Shown: positions 15,801 through 23,286 of the stretch, in pieces
Position numbering within the stretch: position 1 is the stretch's first letter
Layout of the letters: the number at the start of each line of letters is the position of its first letter
Source: an uncultured Bacilli bacterium
GTDB lineage: Bacteria > Bacillota_I > Bacilli_A > RF39 > UBA660
Direction: 5' to 3'
Length of the DNA: 23,926 nucleotides
Assembly: GCA_934177995.1 (NCBI GenBank)
Contig: CAKPPW010000021.1
Location: forward strand, 1 to 23,926
Notes under the pieces: model-generated
Seen by the model: only the letters and a program-made list of their open reading frames with translations
Told to the model about the DNA's origin: nothing
Databases searched by the model: none
Program-made: the position numbers and the translations under genes

Positions 15801-16127
15801 CATTAAATGAGTAATTACAATCAGTGGCTTATCATTTTGAATAGCTTTTAAAGTTTCTAGTCTAGTGATAAGTAAATCTGGTGATATAGCAATAGCTTCA
15901 CTTGTTAAAAAGTCATCCATTGGAAATAAATAAACATCGTTTGTATAAAGACTTATTTTTTGAAATAGTTTATTTGCTTCAATTAAAGTAGAAGTTACTA
16001 ATAAAATGTTCTTATTCTTTTTATTCAATATTTGCCATACATACATCGCAAAAAGTTCCTCAGACATATTGTCTAAAGAAACTGATTTAATAGATAGATT
16101 TGAAAATAAATTATCAATAAGATTCAT
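12846..16127 (-). CDS. mfd: transcription-repair coupling factor Mfd
   Basis: A 1093-residue Mfd, a little shorter than B. subtilis Mfd (1177). It removes RNA polymerase stalled at DNA lesions and recruits UvrA. The order of domains is normal: a UvrB-like N-terminal region, the RNA-polymerase-interacting domain at about residues 420-490 (LEIGDYVVHQSCGIGIYNG), Walker A GDVGFGKT at about 575-582, a DEEQRFGV Walker B box at about 676-683, LTATPIPRTL near 701, the second RecA-like lobe with GRVGRS, and the C-terminal UvrA-interaction domain. The gene starts six bases after the pth stop and is the last gene of the long dnaX-to-mfd string. Confidence 0.98.
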   Translation of the reverse strand: MNLIDNLFSNLSIKSVSLDNMSEELFAMYVWQILNKKNKNILLVTSTLIEANKLFQKISLYTNDVYLFPMDDFLTSEAIAISPDLLITRLETLKAIQNDKPLIVITHLMGYLHFLPNKKIYKDNILTLSTDMEVSHKDLIEKLQLLGYKRETIVTKTGELGVRGFIIDLFPLGENHPIRLEFFGDTIESIRTFDENTQRSLEHLDKITIYPCTEFLVDTPLDEDETPKPLDNYIKVDSIQDYLTDSVTIYKDPNSIKIVYENIVKDVKDYTEEKNIKTTRFFFPYEEKYQEDAILYFSIDSAIETKKEIISFDTKNPPQFYEDTESIEKYLSESLMHSKTIIISLKDYQKKSLMNKLNLPSIDTNLTNIELGKINYISLEMEEGFIYKDYIFLTANELFQKKTINKKYKTNFKYGSKITDINKLEIGDYVVHQSCGIGIYNGLKTLKQGNQLKDYVEVLYQDNDKLYIPVEKIDLLLKYSSKEGIAPKIYKLGGNQWQKVRSRVKSKVHDMALDLLKLQSERESRKGFAFSKDDSMQKEFEANFAYQPTKDQLLVTSQIKEDMEQPHPMDRLLVGDVGFGKTEVAFRAIFKAILDQKQVLFLCPTTILSNQHYETAMQRFESFPIEIGLLNRFTSKKETDRIIAGLKDGTIDLVIGTHRLLSNDIKPKDLGLLVIDEEQRFGVRQKEKIKMYKSNIDVLTLTATPIPRTLQMSITGLRSMSLIETPPVNRYPVQTYVLPVNKTLIKEAINKELARDGQVFVLYNHVSDIDDKVTEISNLVENARVISAHGQMDKNEIEDKMMQFINHEADVLVCTTIIETGIDIPNVNTLIILDADHFGLSQLYQIRGRVGRSNKIAYCYLMYEEGKILTETATKRLKVIKDFTSLGSGFAIATRDLSIRGAGDILGSEQAGFIDSVGIDLYLKMLEEETKKLKGEEIVEDENTQPLISVSTHISDSYVKEQDLKIEIHRIINQIDSKESLEKTRQELEDRFGKLSEDMIIYMYEEWFEKLVKKLNIKRVHQTKNTIEITISASQIKDGENLFRTAFKISPMFRFKSTSTEVTIILDTIKLDKHPIYYLTELLSQLDQLAQSA

Positions 16128-16133
16128 AACTTC

Positions 16134-16700
16134 CTACTTTCTGTGATTATACTTATTCATTATTAAATCAAATTTTTTATCTGCATAATCATTAATTATA
16201 TTATTAACTATTGGTTCTAATTCTATTAATTTTTTTTCTTCTTCATTAGTAAACTTAGAAAGAACAAATGAAACTTGATCCATTAAATTTCTTGTTTCTG
16301 AATTAATCCCAATTCTTAATCTATTATACTTATTACTTTTTAAACATTCTTCTATATTCTTTAATCCATTGTGACCACCAGCACTTCCTTGAGAACGTAA
16401 GCGATAGGTACCAATTGGTAGAGCTAAATCATCACTTATTACTAAAATATCTTCTATCTTTATTTTAAAATAATTTACAAAAAGAAGAACTGATTCACCA
16501 GAAAGATTCATATAAGTCTGAGGTTTTAAGAAAATTACTTTTTCATTATTTATAGTTTTTTCACAATATAACCCTTTAAATTTACTTTTCCAAATAACAT
16601 TAGTTCCTGATAAATAAGCATCTAGGAAACGAAATCCTATATTATGTCTAGTGTTATCATATTCTTTTCCAAAATTTCCTAATCCTACTACTAATTTCAT
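16134..16700 (-). CDS. pth: peptidyl-tRNA hydrolase
   Basis: A 188-residue Pth that releases tRNA from drop-off peptidyl-tRNA. The expected residues are present: GLGNFG with Asn9, NTRHNIGF with catalytic His19, KPQTYMNLSG with Asn65, VISDDLALP (Asp90/91), and GSAGGHNGL with Asn111. Length is normal. TAGGAGGAGT gives a strong ribosome-binding site. The 36-base gap before it holds a Noc-type palindrome. In B. subtilis pth also lies directly before mfd apart from one small gene. Confidence 0.98.
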   Translation of the reverse strand: MKLVVGLGNFGKEYDNTRHNIGFRFLDAYLSGTNVIWKSKFKGLYCEKTINNEKVIFLKPQTYMNLSGESVLLFVNYFKIKIEDILVISDDLALPIGTYRLRSQGSAGGHNGLKNIEECLKSNKYNRLRIGINSETRNLMDQVSFVLSKFTNEEEKKLIELEPIVNNIINDYADKKFDLIMNKYNHRK

Positions 16701-16718
16701 AGTTACTCCTCCTAAAAT

Positions 16719-16734
16719 TATTTCCCGGGAAATA
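16719..16734. other. Noc-type binding palindrome between rsmI and pth
   Basis: A perfect 16-bp palindrome TATTTCCCGGGAAATA, inside a 24-bp perfect palindrome (16715-16738) that reaches into the rsmI stop codon. It equals the known Noc binding sequence and the copies in the 136-bp array. Too close to pth translation signals to be a good terminator (no T run). Confidence 0.8.
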
Positions 16735-16736
16735 AT

Positions 16737-17552
16737 TTACTTATTTTGATGATATTCTTTATATATAATTGACTTTGGTATTCCTCGCTCTTTTGCTACT
16801 TTTTTCATAGCTTCATTTAAACTTAAATTATCTTGCATATATAAATCAACATGCTGGTTTATAGATAAATCTTGATAGTCTTGTTTAGCCCCTTCTACTA
16901 CTAAAACAATTTCTCCTTTTAATTCTTTATAATTACATAATATTTCTTTTATATTACCTCTTATCGTTTCTTCATATTTTTTACTCAATTCTCTAACAAT
17001 AGCAATTCTTCTATTTCCTAATATTTCCAACATATTTTTTAGTGTTTCTTCAAGTCTCTTAGGAGATTCATAAAAAATAATTGTAAAAGGATAATTCTTT
17101 AAGTTATCCAATTCCTTTTTTTGTTTAGTATCTTTTGAATTTAAAAATCCGTAAAAGAGAAAGGGTTGCGGTGCTAAGGCAGACAGTGTTAAAGCTGGCA
17201 CAAATGCAGTAGGTCCCGGTAAACTTATAACATTATAACCATTTTTTGTCACATATTCAACTACTTTGTAACCTGGATCACTAATAATTGGTGTTCCTTG
17301 ATCTGTTACTAATCCTAGATTAGTACCATTTTTTAAAAATTCTAAAACTTTATCACACATTTTATCTTCATTATGATCATGACAACTTATTAGTCTTTTT
17401 TTTATATTGTAGTGAGCTAATAGTTTTCCAGTTTCTCTTGTGTCTTCACATAGAATTATATCAACTGTTTCTAAGATTTTTAAAGCTCTTATTGTTATAT
17501 CATCATAATTTCCAATTGGTGTTGGAATTAAATAAAGATTATTATTTTTCAT
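16737..17552 (-). CDS. rsmI: 16S rRNA 2'-O-ribose C1402 methyltransferase RsmI
   Basis: A 271-residue SPOUT-like/tetrapyrrole-methylase-fold enzyme that methylates the ribose of C1402 in 16S rRNA. Signature segments are LYLIPTPIGNYDDITIRALKIL at the N-terminus, CEDTRETGKLLAHY, LVTDQGTPIISDPGY, and SLPGPTAFVPALTLSAL with the conserved PGP. In B. subtilis this is yabC next to yabB, and the same neighbour trmN lies seven bases upstream here. The small GIY-YIG gene yazA that separates them in Bacillus is absent. Confidence 0.97.
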   Translation of the reverse strand: MKNNNLYLIPTPIGNYDDITIRALKILETVDIILCEDTRETGKLLAHYNIKKRLISCHDHNEDKMCDKVLEFLKNGTNLGLVTDQGTPIISDPGYKVVEYVTKNGYNVISLPGPTAFVPALTLSALAPQPFLFYGFLNSKDTKQKKELDNLKNYPFTIIFYESPKRLEETLKNMLEILGNRRIAIVRELSKKYEETIRGNIKEILCNYKELKGEIVLVVEGAKQDYQDLSINQHVDLYMQDNLSLNEAMKKVAKERGIPKSIIYKEYHQNK

Positions 17553-17558
17553 ATGTTT

Positions 17559-18242
17559 CTACTCTCTTTCTAAAAAAACTGGTGATTCTACTTTTAACCC
17601 TTCTTTTCCATAATATACGGAATCTAAAAGAAATAATGAGGAATTATTGTTATTATTTGAATATATAAATTTTATTCTTTTTGGCTCTAATTTATATTTT
17701 TTTAGTGTTTCTATTATTTCTATCAATCTATCTGTTCTATGAATAAAATAGAAGTGTCCATTTTGTTTCAATAATTGACTACTACAATATGCTAACTCTT
17801 CAAATGTTAATTTTAGCTCGTGACGAGATATAGTCTTTGTTAATAAATCATTTGTTCTTGATTTAGTTTCAATTTTAAAATATGGAGGATTAGAGACTAC
17901 AATATCTATACTATGGGATGTAAAATATTTTTTATATTCTTGTACTTTGTCATTAATTATTTCAATTTGATTTGACAAATTATTTTTACTTACATTATCT
18001 GTAGCAATTGATGATAATTCATTTTGAATTTCTATTCCATATATTTTTGTATTTGCTCTAGTGCTTAGTAGTAATGGAATCAATCCTTGTCCGGTTCCTA
18101 TATCAATAATTACTTTATCTTTTTGTTTTATATCAATAAAATCTGATAATAAAACACTATCACTTGTTATTAAAAAAGAATTAGTAAGTTGACTATAACT
18201 AATTTTCTTTCCATTATGTTCTATATATTCTTTGCTAATCAT
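17559..18242 (-). CDS. trmN: tRNA1(Val) adenine-N6-methyltransferase-like protein (YabB/TrmN6)
   Basis: A 227-residue class I methyltransferase. The SAM loop IDIGTGQGLIP is at about residues 46-56, and the amino-methyltransferase motif NPPYF (about 118-122) indicates methylation of an exocyclic adenine nitrogen. The family methylates A37 of tRNA1(Val) in E. coli; the B. subtilis homologue is YabB. The start overlaps the end of ricT by eight bases, showing translational coupling. The exact tRNA substrate is not established for this branch. Confidence 0.9.
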   Translation of the reverse strand: MISKEYIEHNGKKISYSQLTNSFLITSDSVLLSDFIDIKQKDKVIIDIGTGQGLIPLLLSTRANTKIYGIEIQNELSSIATDNVSKNNLSNQIEIINDKVQEYKKYFTSHSIDIVVSNPPYFKIETKSRTNDLLTKTISRHELKLTFEELAYCSSQLLKQNGHFYFIHRTDRLIEIIETLKKYKLEPKRIKFIYSNNNNNSSLFLLDSVYYGKEGLKVESPVFLERE

Positions 18243-19026
18243 TCTTAAATTCCACTATTTCTTTACTTTTGGTTTCTACTTTATAAGTTCCAGATAAAAG
18301 ATTGATATCTACTACTTTTCCTTCAATCTTACCATTTTTAATTAACTTGCCAACTTCTGGAAAATTTTCTTTGAGGTTAGTGTATGTTTCATCTTCATAT
18401 TTCAAGCAACATAAAAGTCTTCCACAAACACCATTTATCTTAGTAGGATTTAGAGCTAAAAACTGATTTTTTGCCATTCCTATTGATACACTGGCAAAAT
18501 CTGTCAGAAATGTATTACAACACAAAAATAACCCACATGGACCTATTCCACCTATTTTTTGAGCTTTATCACGAACGCCTATTTGTCGTAATTCTATTCT
18601 TGTTCTATATTTTTGAGCCAAAATTTTAGCTAGCTCTCTAAAGTCAACTCTGGTATCTGCTACATAACTAATAAATAGTTGCTTTCTATCAAAAGTATAA
18701 AATGAATCTACAAAGTGCATATCTAAATCTAACTCATTAGCTTTTTTTTGTGCATAACTATAAACTTCTTCACTATCTTTCTCATTGTTTTCTTGTTGAT
18801 GTAAATCTCTTTTTGTTGCTATTCTAATGAAATTACAGACATTTTTGGGAATGTCAGATATGCTAGTAATTTCATTGGTTGAATAAATTTCAGCTAATTT
18901 CAAATCTCCATTTTTTTCAACTATTATTCTTGTACCTATTTTTAATGATTCTTTTGTCTTTAATTTTACAATATCTAATTCTCTTTTTAAATAAGAATTA
19001 ATAAATCTAATAGTTAAAAATTTCAT
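18235..19026 (-). CDS. ricT: RicT (YaaT), PSP1-domain regulatory protein
   Basis: A 263-residue YaaT/RicT protein with a PSP1 domain. Conserved cysteines lie at about 164, 169, 170 (GIGPCGLFLCC) and 201, 206, 207 (GVCGRLLCCLKYE), which in B. subtilis help bind iron-sulphur clusters in the RicA-RicF-RicT complex. That complex helps RNase Y mature certain mRNAs and affects sporulation and biofilm formation. The ATG at 19026 is chosen for its ACGGAGGT ribosome-binding site; the open frame extends 14 codons upstream without one. It overlaps holB by four bases (ATGA) and trmN by eight. Confidence 0.96.
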   Translation of the reverse strand: MKFLTIRFINSYLKRELDIVKLKTKESLKIGTRIIVEKNGDLKLAEIYSTNEITSISDIPKNVCNFIRIATKRDLHQQENNEKDSEEVYSYAQKKANELDLDMHFVDSFYTFDRKQLFISYVADTRVDFRELAKILAQKYRTRIELRQIGVRDKAQKIGGIGPCGLFLCCNTFLTDFASVSIGMAKNQFLALNPTKINGVCGRLLCCLKYEDETYTNLKENFPEVGKLIKNGKIEGKVVDINLLSGTYKVETKSKEIVEFKND

Positions 19027-19892
19027 TTTTTTACCTCCGTTAGTTTGATTAATAGTGAATCTAACCATAATTTAATATTAACATTATACTGGAGTTTTAC
19101 AGAAAACTCATCAATTATACTTACCATTTCTAATAGTTGAAATTTATTTAAATTGATATCACTTGACTTTATATTTAAGATGTTTAGGTCATTAGTTTGT
19201 ATATAATACTGTAAAATTTTGGAAATTTTTTTTAAAGTATCCAAAGATAATTCTTTTGTTTGAAACAGTTTTTCATAATACTCATTAAATCCTATTATTA
19301 ATGGATCATTATCAATTAATAAATTATTCAATAACTTAATAAGAGTTTGATTATCATTAACATCTATCATACGGCTCTTCTCTTGTTTAAGAGTCATTAC
19401 TGAGCATCTAGATAAAATGGTAGGCAATACTTTATATCTATGAATTGATAAAAGTATTGCAATTATATTACTTTCTGGTTCTTCTAGAAATTTTAAAATA
19501 GTATTGGCAGCACTAAGATTTAACATTTCTGCATGATGAATAACATATATTTGATATGTACCATAAATAGATTTATTGGAAAATTTTTCCATTAATTCCA
19601 ATAATTGCTCTTTTTTAATAACATTATTTTCTGGTTTTATTTCTACTAAATCAGGATAGCTTTTATTTTCCAGAAGATTAATTAGCTTTTCTTTTGAAAT
19701 ACCAGCTTCATTCGATTCATTAAGACCAGAAATAAGTAACTGCTTATAAAATTCATTTAAGTATGTATCTACTAAGTCATCTTCATTATTATTTGTTTCT
19801 ATTAAATAAGCGTGATTAATTTTTCCAGAGTTAAGAGGAACAATAGCCTGTTCATAAAATAATTGCTGATTTTTTTTCAATTGTTCCAACAT
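19023..19892 (-). CDS. holB: DNA polymerase III delta-prime subunit
   Basis: A 289-residue clamp-loader subunit. It has the HAYLIETN start of the AAA+ fold, a degenerate nucleotide site, and AEMLNLSAANTILKFLEEPESN (about residues 120-142), which is the typical delta-prime/DnaX helix block, then LPTILSRC with the SRC arginine-finger motif. No Walker A or zinc cysteine cluster is visible, as in other delta-prime proteins of this group. The ATG at 19892 has GGGAG eight bases upstream; a GTG three codons earlier overlaps that signal. Neighbours bofA and ricT lie within 13 bases and in overlap respectively. Confidence 0.95.
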   Translation of the reverse strand: MLEQLKKNQQLFYEQAIVPLNSGKINHAYLIETNNNEDDLVDTYLNEFYKQLLISGLNESNEAGISKEKLINLLENKSYPDLVEIKPENNVIKKEQLLELMEKFSNKSIYGTYQIYVIHHAEMLNLSAANTILKFLEEPESNIIAILLSIHRYKVLPTILSRCSVMTLKQEKSRMIDVNDNQTLIKLLNNLLIDNDPLIIGFNEYYEKLFQTKELSLDTLKKISKILQYYIQTNDLNILNIKSSDINLNKFQLLEMVSIIDEFSVKLQYNVNIKLWLDSLLIKLTEVKK

Positions 19893-19905
19893 TAATAACA
19901 CTCCC

Positions 19906-20091
19906 TTAAAATAATATTACTTTTAGTAAAACAAAAACAAAAAGAATCGGAAATCCTAGTATACTAATTGAGCCTACTGTCATAAGATTTATCGGTATTA
20001 TTAAATTAAATCTAGATGCTATTAAATTATAACCATATAATATAATGACACTCAATATAATTCTTTTAATTATCTTAATTATTAGTTTCAT
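19906..20091 (-). CDS. bofA: BofA-like pro-sigma-K processing inhibitor
   Basis: A 61-residue membrane protein. The C-terminal part, IPINLMTVGSISILGFPILFVFVLLKVIL, matches the conserved end of BofA (IPINLVT, GILGIPG, then a hydrophobic run), while the N-terminus is shorter than in B. subtilis (87). BofA holds the SpoIVFB protease inactive in the outer forespore membrane until the sigma-G signal arrives. The location between recR and holB is also that of bofA in Bacillus. An AGGTGA ribosome-binding site precedes the ATG. The reduced length means one of the two usual membrane segments is trimmed. Confidence 0.82.
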   Translation of the reverse strand: MKLIIKIIKRIILSVIILYGYNLIASRFNLIIPINLMTVGSISILGFPILFVFVLLKVILF

Positions 20092-20128
20092 ATTTTCACC
20101 TAATAATAATTATGATATTCTTTTTGTT

Positions 20129-20725
20129 TTATGCAATTTCTTTTCTATCTTCTAAAGCTTTAGATAATGTTAAACTATCTATATATTCCATATCTGCACC
20201 CATAGGTACTCCACTTGCTAATCTTGTGATTTTAATTCCAGTATTTTCCAATACTCTTTTTATATATAAAGATGTTATTTCACCCTCTACACTTGGTTTA
20301 AAGGCTAAAATTATCTCTTTATAATCATTTTTATTTAAATGATCTAGTAATTTATCAAGTCCTATGTCTTCAGGATTCACATCATCAAGTGGAGAAATAA
20401 GTCCATTTAAAACATGATACTTTCCCTTATACATTCCCATTTTCTCAAACAAGAAAACTATTTTTGAATCTTCAACAATACATAGTACATCATTATCTCT
20501 TGTATCATCAGAACATATTGGACATAATTCCAGATCAGTAAGTGTTTGACAAATTGGACATTTATGTATACTTACTTTAGCATTTTTTATACTTTCCTGA
20601 ATTAAATCTATTCTTTCTTCATCAAAAGCAAGTAGATTGAAAGCCATTCTTTCTGCTGTTTTTTCACCAATTCCTGGAAAACTTTTAAAACTATCCACTA
20701 AATTTTTTATGCTTTCTGGATACAT
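20129..20725 (-). CDS. recR: recombination mediator RecR
   Basis: A 198-residue RecR. It contains the helix-hairpin-helix FPGIGEKTAERMAF (about residues 16-29), a four-cysteine zinc finger (about 56, 59, 68 and 71), and a Toprim domain starting with VLCIVEDSKIV (about 80). The end of the protein is the Walker-like VPMGADMEYIDSLTL region. It acts with RecF and RecO to load RecA at gaps. It lies eight bases after ebfC, the usual pairing. Confidence 0.98.
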   Translation of the reverse strand: MYPESIKNLVDSFKSFPGIGEKTAERMAFNLLAFDEERIDLIQESIKNAKVSIHKCPICQTLTDLELCPICSDDTRDNDVLCIVEDSKIVFLFEKMGMYKGKYHVLNGLISPLDDVNPEDIGLDKLLDHLNKNDYKEIILAFKPSVEGEITSLYIKRVLENTGIKITRLASGVPMGADMEYIDSLTLSKALEDRKEIA

Positions 20726-20733
20726 TTTTTCCT

Positions 20734-21033
20734 CTACATAAATCCTGGTATACCATTAGCAAGAGGTCCCATTTTGTCTTGAGTTGTTTTATCTATTTTC
20801 TTACAATTATTATTTATTGCTATCATTACCATATCTTCTAAAACTTCAATATCTTCTAAGTCGAAGTCTGCATCTAAATTAATTTTTACATCTGTTACTT
20901 CCTTTTTACCATTCATTTTAACAGTAACAAATCCTTGATTACTTTCAAATTCCATTTTTTCTATCTCTGCTTGCTTACTTAATAATTCTTTTTGCATTTT
21001 TTGAGCTTGTTTCATCATAGCTTGTATATTCAT
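20734..21033 (-). CDS. ebfC: nucleoid-associated protein YbaB/EbfC family
   Basis: A 99-residue YbaB/EbfC protein, normal in length. It shows the helical N-terminus MNIQAMMKQAQKMQKELLSKQ, the central GFVTVKMNGKKEVTDVKI sheet, and the C-terminal KMGPLANGIPGF. Such proteins bind DNA as dimers; in B. subtilis the gene is yaaK. It lies between dnaX (19 bases) and recR (8 bases), the most conserved arrangement of this trio. Confidence 0.97.
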   Translation of the reverse strand: MNIQAMMKQAQKMQKELLSKQAEIEKMEFESNQGFVTVKMNGKKEVTDVKINLDADFDLEDIEVLEDMVMIAINNNCKKIDKTTQDKMGPLANGIPGFM

Positions 21034-21052
21034 ATATTACCATCCTCTTTCT

Positions 21053-22693
21053 TTATCTAATTTCTACTAAGTCTCCAAAAAGCTCTTTGGCTCTAAGAAA
21101 ACTTTCATTGCTACTTTCTGTTTTACCTTGTTTTGTTTCTTCTTTAGGTTCATCAACTATTTCCATTTTTTTACCAGATTTTAACAATATTATGTATTCC
21201 TTTTTTAAACTTTCCCAATCCGAATCTTCTATAAATGATATTTTTTTATTAAAATTTGATATTTCATTATAAAATGACGTTAACTTTTGAAAATGATCTG
21301 ACATTCGTTTTAATGTTGAACTGTGCTCATAACTAACAATTAGTGATTTGTTACTTGATGCCCTCGGTGTGCCATCTAATAATTCACATGCTAAATACCC
21401 ATTATTAACATCAAACGTATAATCGTTTATCTTTTTCCATGTATTTAGCTCAATATTCAGATTACTTTTTGTGGCCTCAGCCAGTGTGTTTTTTGCTCTA
21501 ATTAACATTGTTTCTTTTAGATGTGTATAGTTTACGTTATTATCACAATTATTAATAGGTATTATTTCTTTTGTTGGTGTACTATCACTATCAGATGCAG
21601 TATCAATAATTTTAGAATTTTTCTCTGAAATTATTTCCCGGGAAATATTTTTTTCAAACGTTTTGTTTTGATTTATAAAATGTAATAAAAGTATTTCCAC
21701 ATAAACTTTTATATCATCAGATTTCTTTATGTCAGATAGTTTTTCATTTAAAAGGCTGACCAACTCGACAATTTCTTTTTCACTATATTCAAGATTTTCA
21801 CTTTTTATATAATAATTGATTAGTATATCTTTTAAATGATATATAAGTTGTTTTAATATTTGGACTAAATCTTTACCGTCGTTATAATAATTTTCTATTT
21901 TTTCTAACATAACATCATTTTTATGAGTTAGAATGGAGTTTTCAAACATTAATAACTCATCCTCTATGATTTGACCATTCATAGTTAAAAAATCATTATA
22001 GGTAATTTTTCCCAATTTGTAACTACTTAATTTATCAAGTAAACCTATAGCATCTCTTAACCCACCATCTGAGACAGATGCAATAGCAGTTAATACTTCA
22101 TCTTCTATTTCTATTTTTTCATTTGAAGCAATTTTTTCTAACAGTTGTTTAATATCTTTTTGGCTTATTTTTTTAAATTGAAATGTTTGACAACGAGAAA
22201 TAATTGTATTTGGAATTTTCTGTGGATCAGTAGTTGCTAAAATAAAGATAACATGCTCTGGTGGTTCTTCTAAAGTTTTTAATAAAGCATTAAAGGCTCC
22301 AATTGAAAGCATGTGTACTTCATCTATTATATAAACCTTATATTTCAGCTCGGAAGGTAAAATTTTCACCTTATTTCTTAATTCTCTTATTTCATCCACA
22401 CCATTATTGGAAGCTGCATCAATTTCAATAATATCCATACATTCCTTTTGACCTGAATATATGCAACTTTTACACTCATTACAAATACCATCTTTATAAT
22501 TAAGACAGTTAACAGCTCGAGCAAATATTTTGGCTGCGGTCGTTTTTCCAGTTCCTCTTGGGCCTGAAAATAAATAAGCATGTCCAACATGAGATGTTTT
22601 AATACTATTTTCAAGAGTTTGGATTATAGTAGTTTGACTTACAACATCTTCAAATTTTTTAGGTCTATATTTTCTATATAAAGCTTGATACAT
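21053..22693 (-). CDS. dnaX: DNA polymerase III subunit gamma/tau
   Basis: A 546-residue clamp-loader ATPase. It has Walker A GPRGTGKTT (about residues 44-52), a zinc module with cysteines at about 63, 71, 74 and 77, a DEVHML Walker B box, an ALLKTLEEPPEHVIFILATT sensor-1 block and ISRCQTF with the arginine finger. After about residue 340 comes a variable linker followed by the tau-specific C-terminal region. A Noc-type palindrome (21632-21647) is encoded within that linker as NISREII, where the protein tolerates change. No obvious programmed-frameshift site was identified. Confidence 0.98.
   Translation of the reverse strand: MYQALYRKYRPKKFEDVVSQTTIIQTLENSIKTSHVGHAYLFSGPRGTGKTTAAKIFARAVNCLNYKDGICNECKSCIYSGQKECMDIIEIDAASNNGVDEIRELRNKVKILPSELKYKVYIIDEVHMLSIGAFNALLKTLEEPPEHVIFILATTDPQKIPNTIISRCQTFQFKKISQKDIKQLLEKIASNEKIEIEDEVLTAIASVSDGGLRDAIGLLDKLSSYKLGKITYNDFLTMNGQIIEDELLMFENSILTHKNDVMLEKIENYYNDGKDLVQILKQLIYHLKDILINYYIKSENLEYSEKEIVELVSLLNEKLSDIKKSDDIKVYVEILLLHFINQNKTFEKNISREIISEKNSKIIDTASDSDSTPTKEIIPINNCDNNVNYTHLKETMLIRAKNTLAEATKSNLNIELNTWKKINDYTFDVNNGYLACELLDGTPRASSNKSLIVSYEHSSTLKRMSDHFQKLTSFYNEISNFNKKISFIEDSDWESLKKEYIILLKSGKKMEIVDEPKEETKQGKTESSNESFLRAKELFGDLVEIR
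21632..21647. other. Noc-type binding palindrome inside dnaX
   Basis: The perfect 16-bp palindrome TATTTCCCGGGAAATA lies in the coding region of dnaX, around codons 349-354, between the conserved ATPase part and the C-terminal domain. It is identical to the 16-mer in the 136-bp array. Confidence 0.8.
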
Positions 22694-22715
22694 ACTTTCA
22701 CTTCCAATCAGATAT

Positions 22716-22724
22716 ATTGTAACA
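22716..22724 (-). promoter_or_regulatory. extended -10 promoter element of dnaX
   Basis: TACAAT (22716-22721) with TG one base upstream on the minus strand, about 23 bases before the dnaX ATG. No good -35 at 16-18 bases, which is tolerable for extended -10 promoters. The rest of the 124-base tadA-dnaX gap shows nothing else clear. Confidence 0.5.
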
Positions 22725-22817
22725 AATTTTCAGTAAAAAGTCTTTAACTTTAACTAAATAAAATTAAACAAAATATTGTAAAATATGTTTCTTTGTAATT
22801 TTTATTGAACATTTGTT

Positions 22818-23261
22818 TTATCTTTTGCTAACAAAAAACTTTCTAAGTAATTCGGTACATTCTAATTGCATTATATTATGGTAGTAATTTACTTTATTGT
22901 TGTTATCAGAGCTATTACAAATATCTTGAAAAATTTTATGATTATTATCATCCATTGACTCAGCTCCATAATAAATATTTTTTATTCTGCTTTGTTTAAT
23001 AGCACTTGCACACATTGGACATGGTTCCAATGTTACATATATATCACAATCAATCAATCTCCAATTTTTAGTTTTTCTTGCAGCTTTTTCAATAGCGATT
23101 ATTTCTGCATGAGCAAGTGATAATTGTTTTTTTTCTTTAACATTATGTCCCCTTGCTATAATTCTTCCATTTTTAACAATTATAGCACCTACTGGTACTT
23201 CATTTATTTCTAGTGATTTGTTAGCTTCTTTAATTGCTTCTATCATAAATTTTTCGTGCAT
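22818..23261 (-). CDS. tadA: tRNA-specific adenosine deaminase TadA
   Basis: A 147-residue zinc deaminase that converts A34 to inosine in tRNA-Arg(ACG). The active site is clear: LAHAEIIAI with zinc ligand His51 and catalytic Glu53, and PCPMC with ligands Cys81 and Cys84. The frame stays open upstream to 23348, but the extra 29 residues have no family resemblance because that DNA is the SRP RNA gene. The ATG at 23261 has GGGTGAT four bases upstream, so it is the real start. In B. subtilis the SRP RNA lies between tadA and dnaX; here it is on the other side of tadA. Confidence 0.97.
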   Translation of the reverse strand: MHEKFMIEAIKEANKSLEINEVPVGAIIVKNGRIIARGHNVKEKKQLSLAHAEIIAIEKAARKTKNWRLIDCDIYVTLEPCPMCASAIKQSRIKNIYYGAESMDDNNHKIFQDICNSSDNNNKVNYYHNIMQLECTELLRKFFVSKR

Positions 23262-23286
23262 TTTTATCACCCATTTTTTATCAAAA

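Noticed and set aside
22387..22614. Second minus-strand frame inside dnaX
   Set aside because: It is out of frame with the conserved ATPase core of DnaX, including Walker A and the zinc cysteines.
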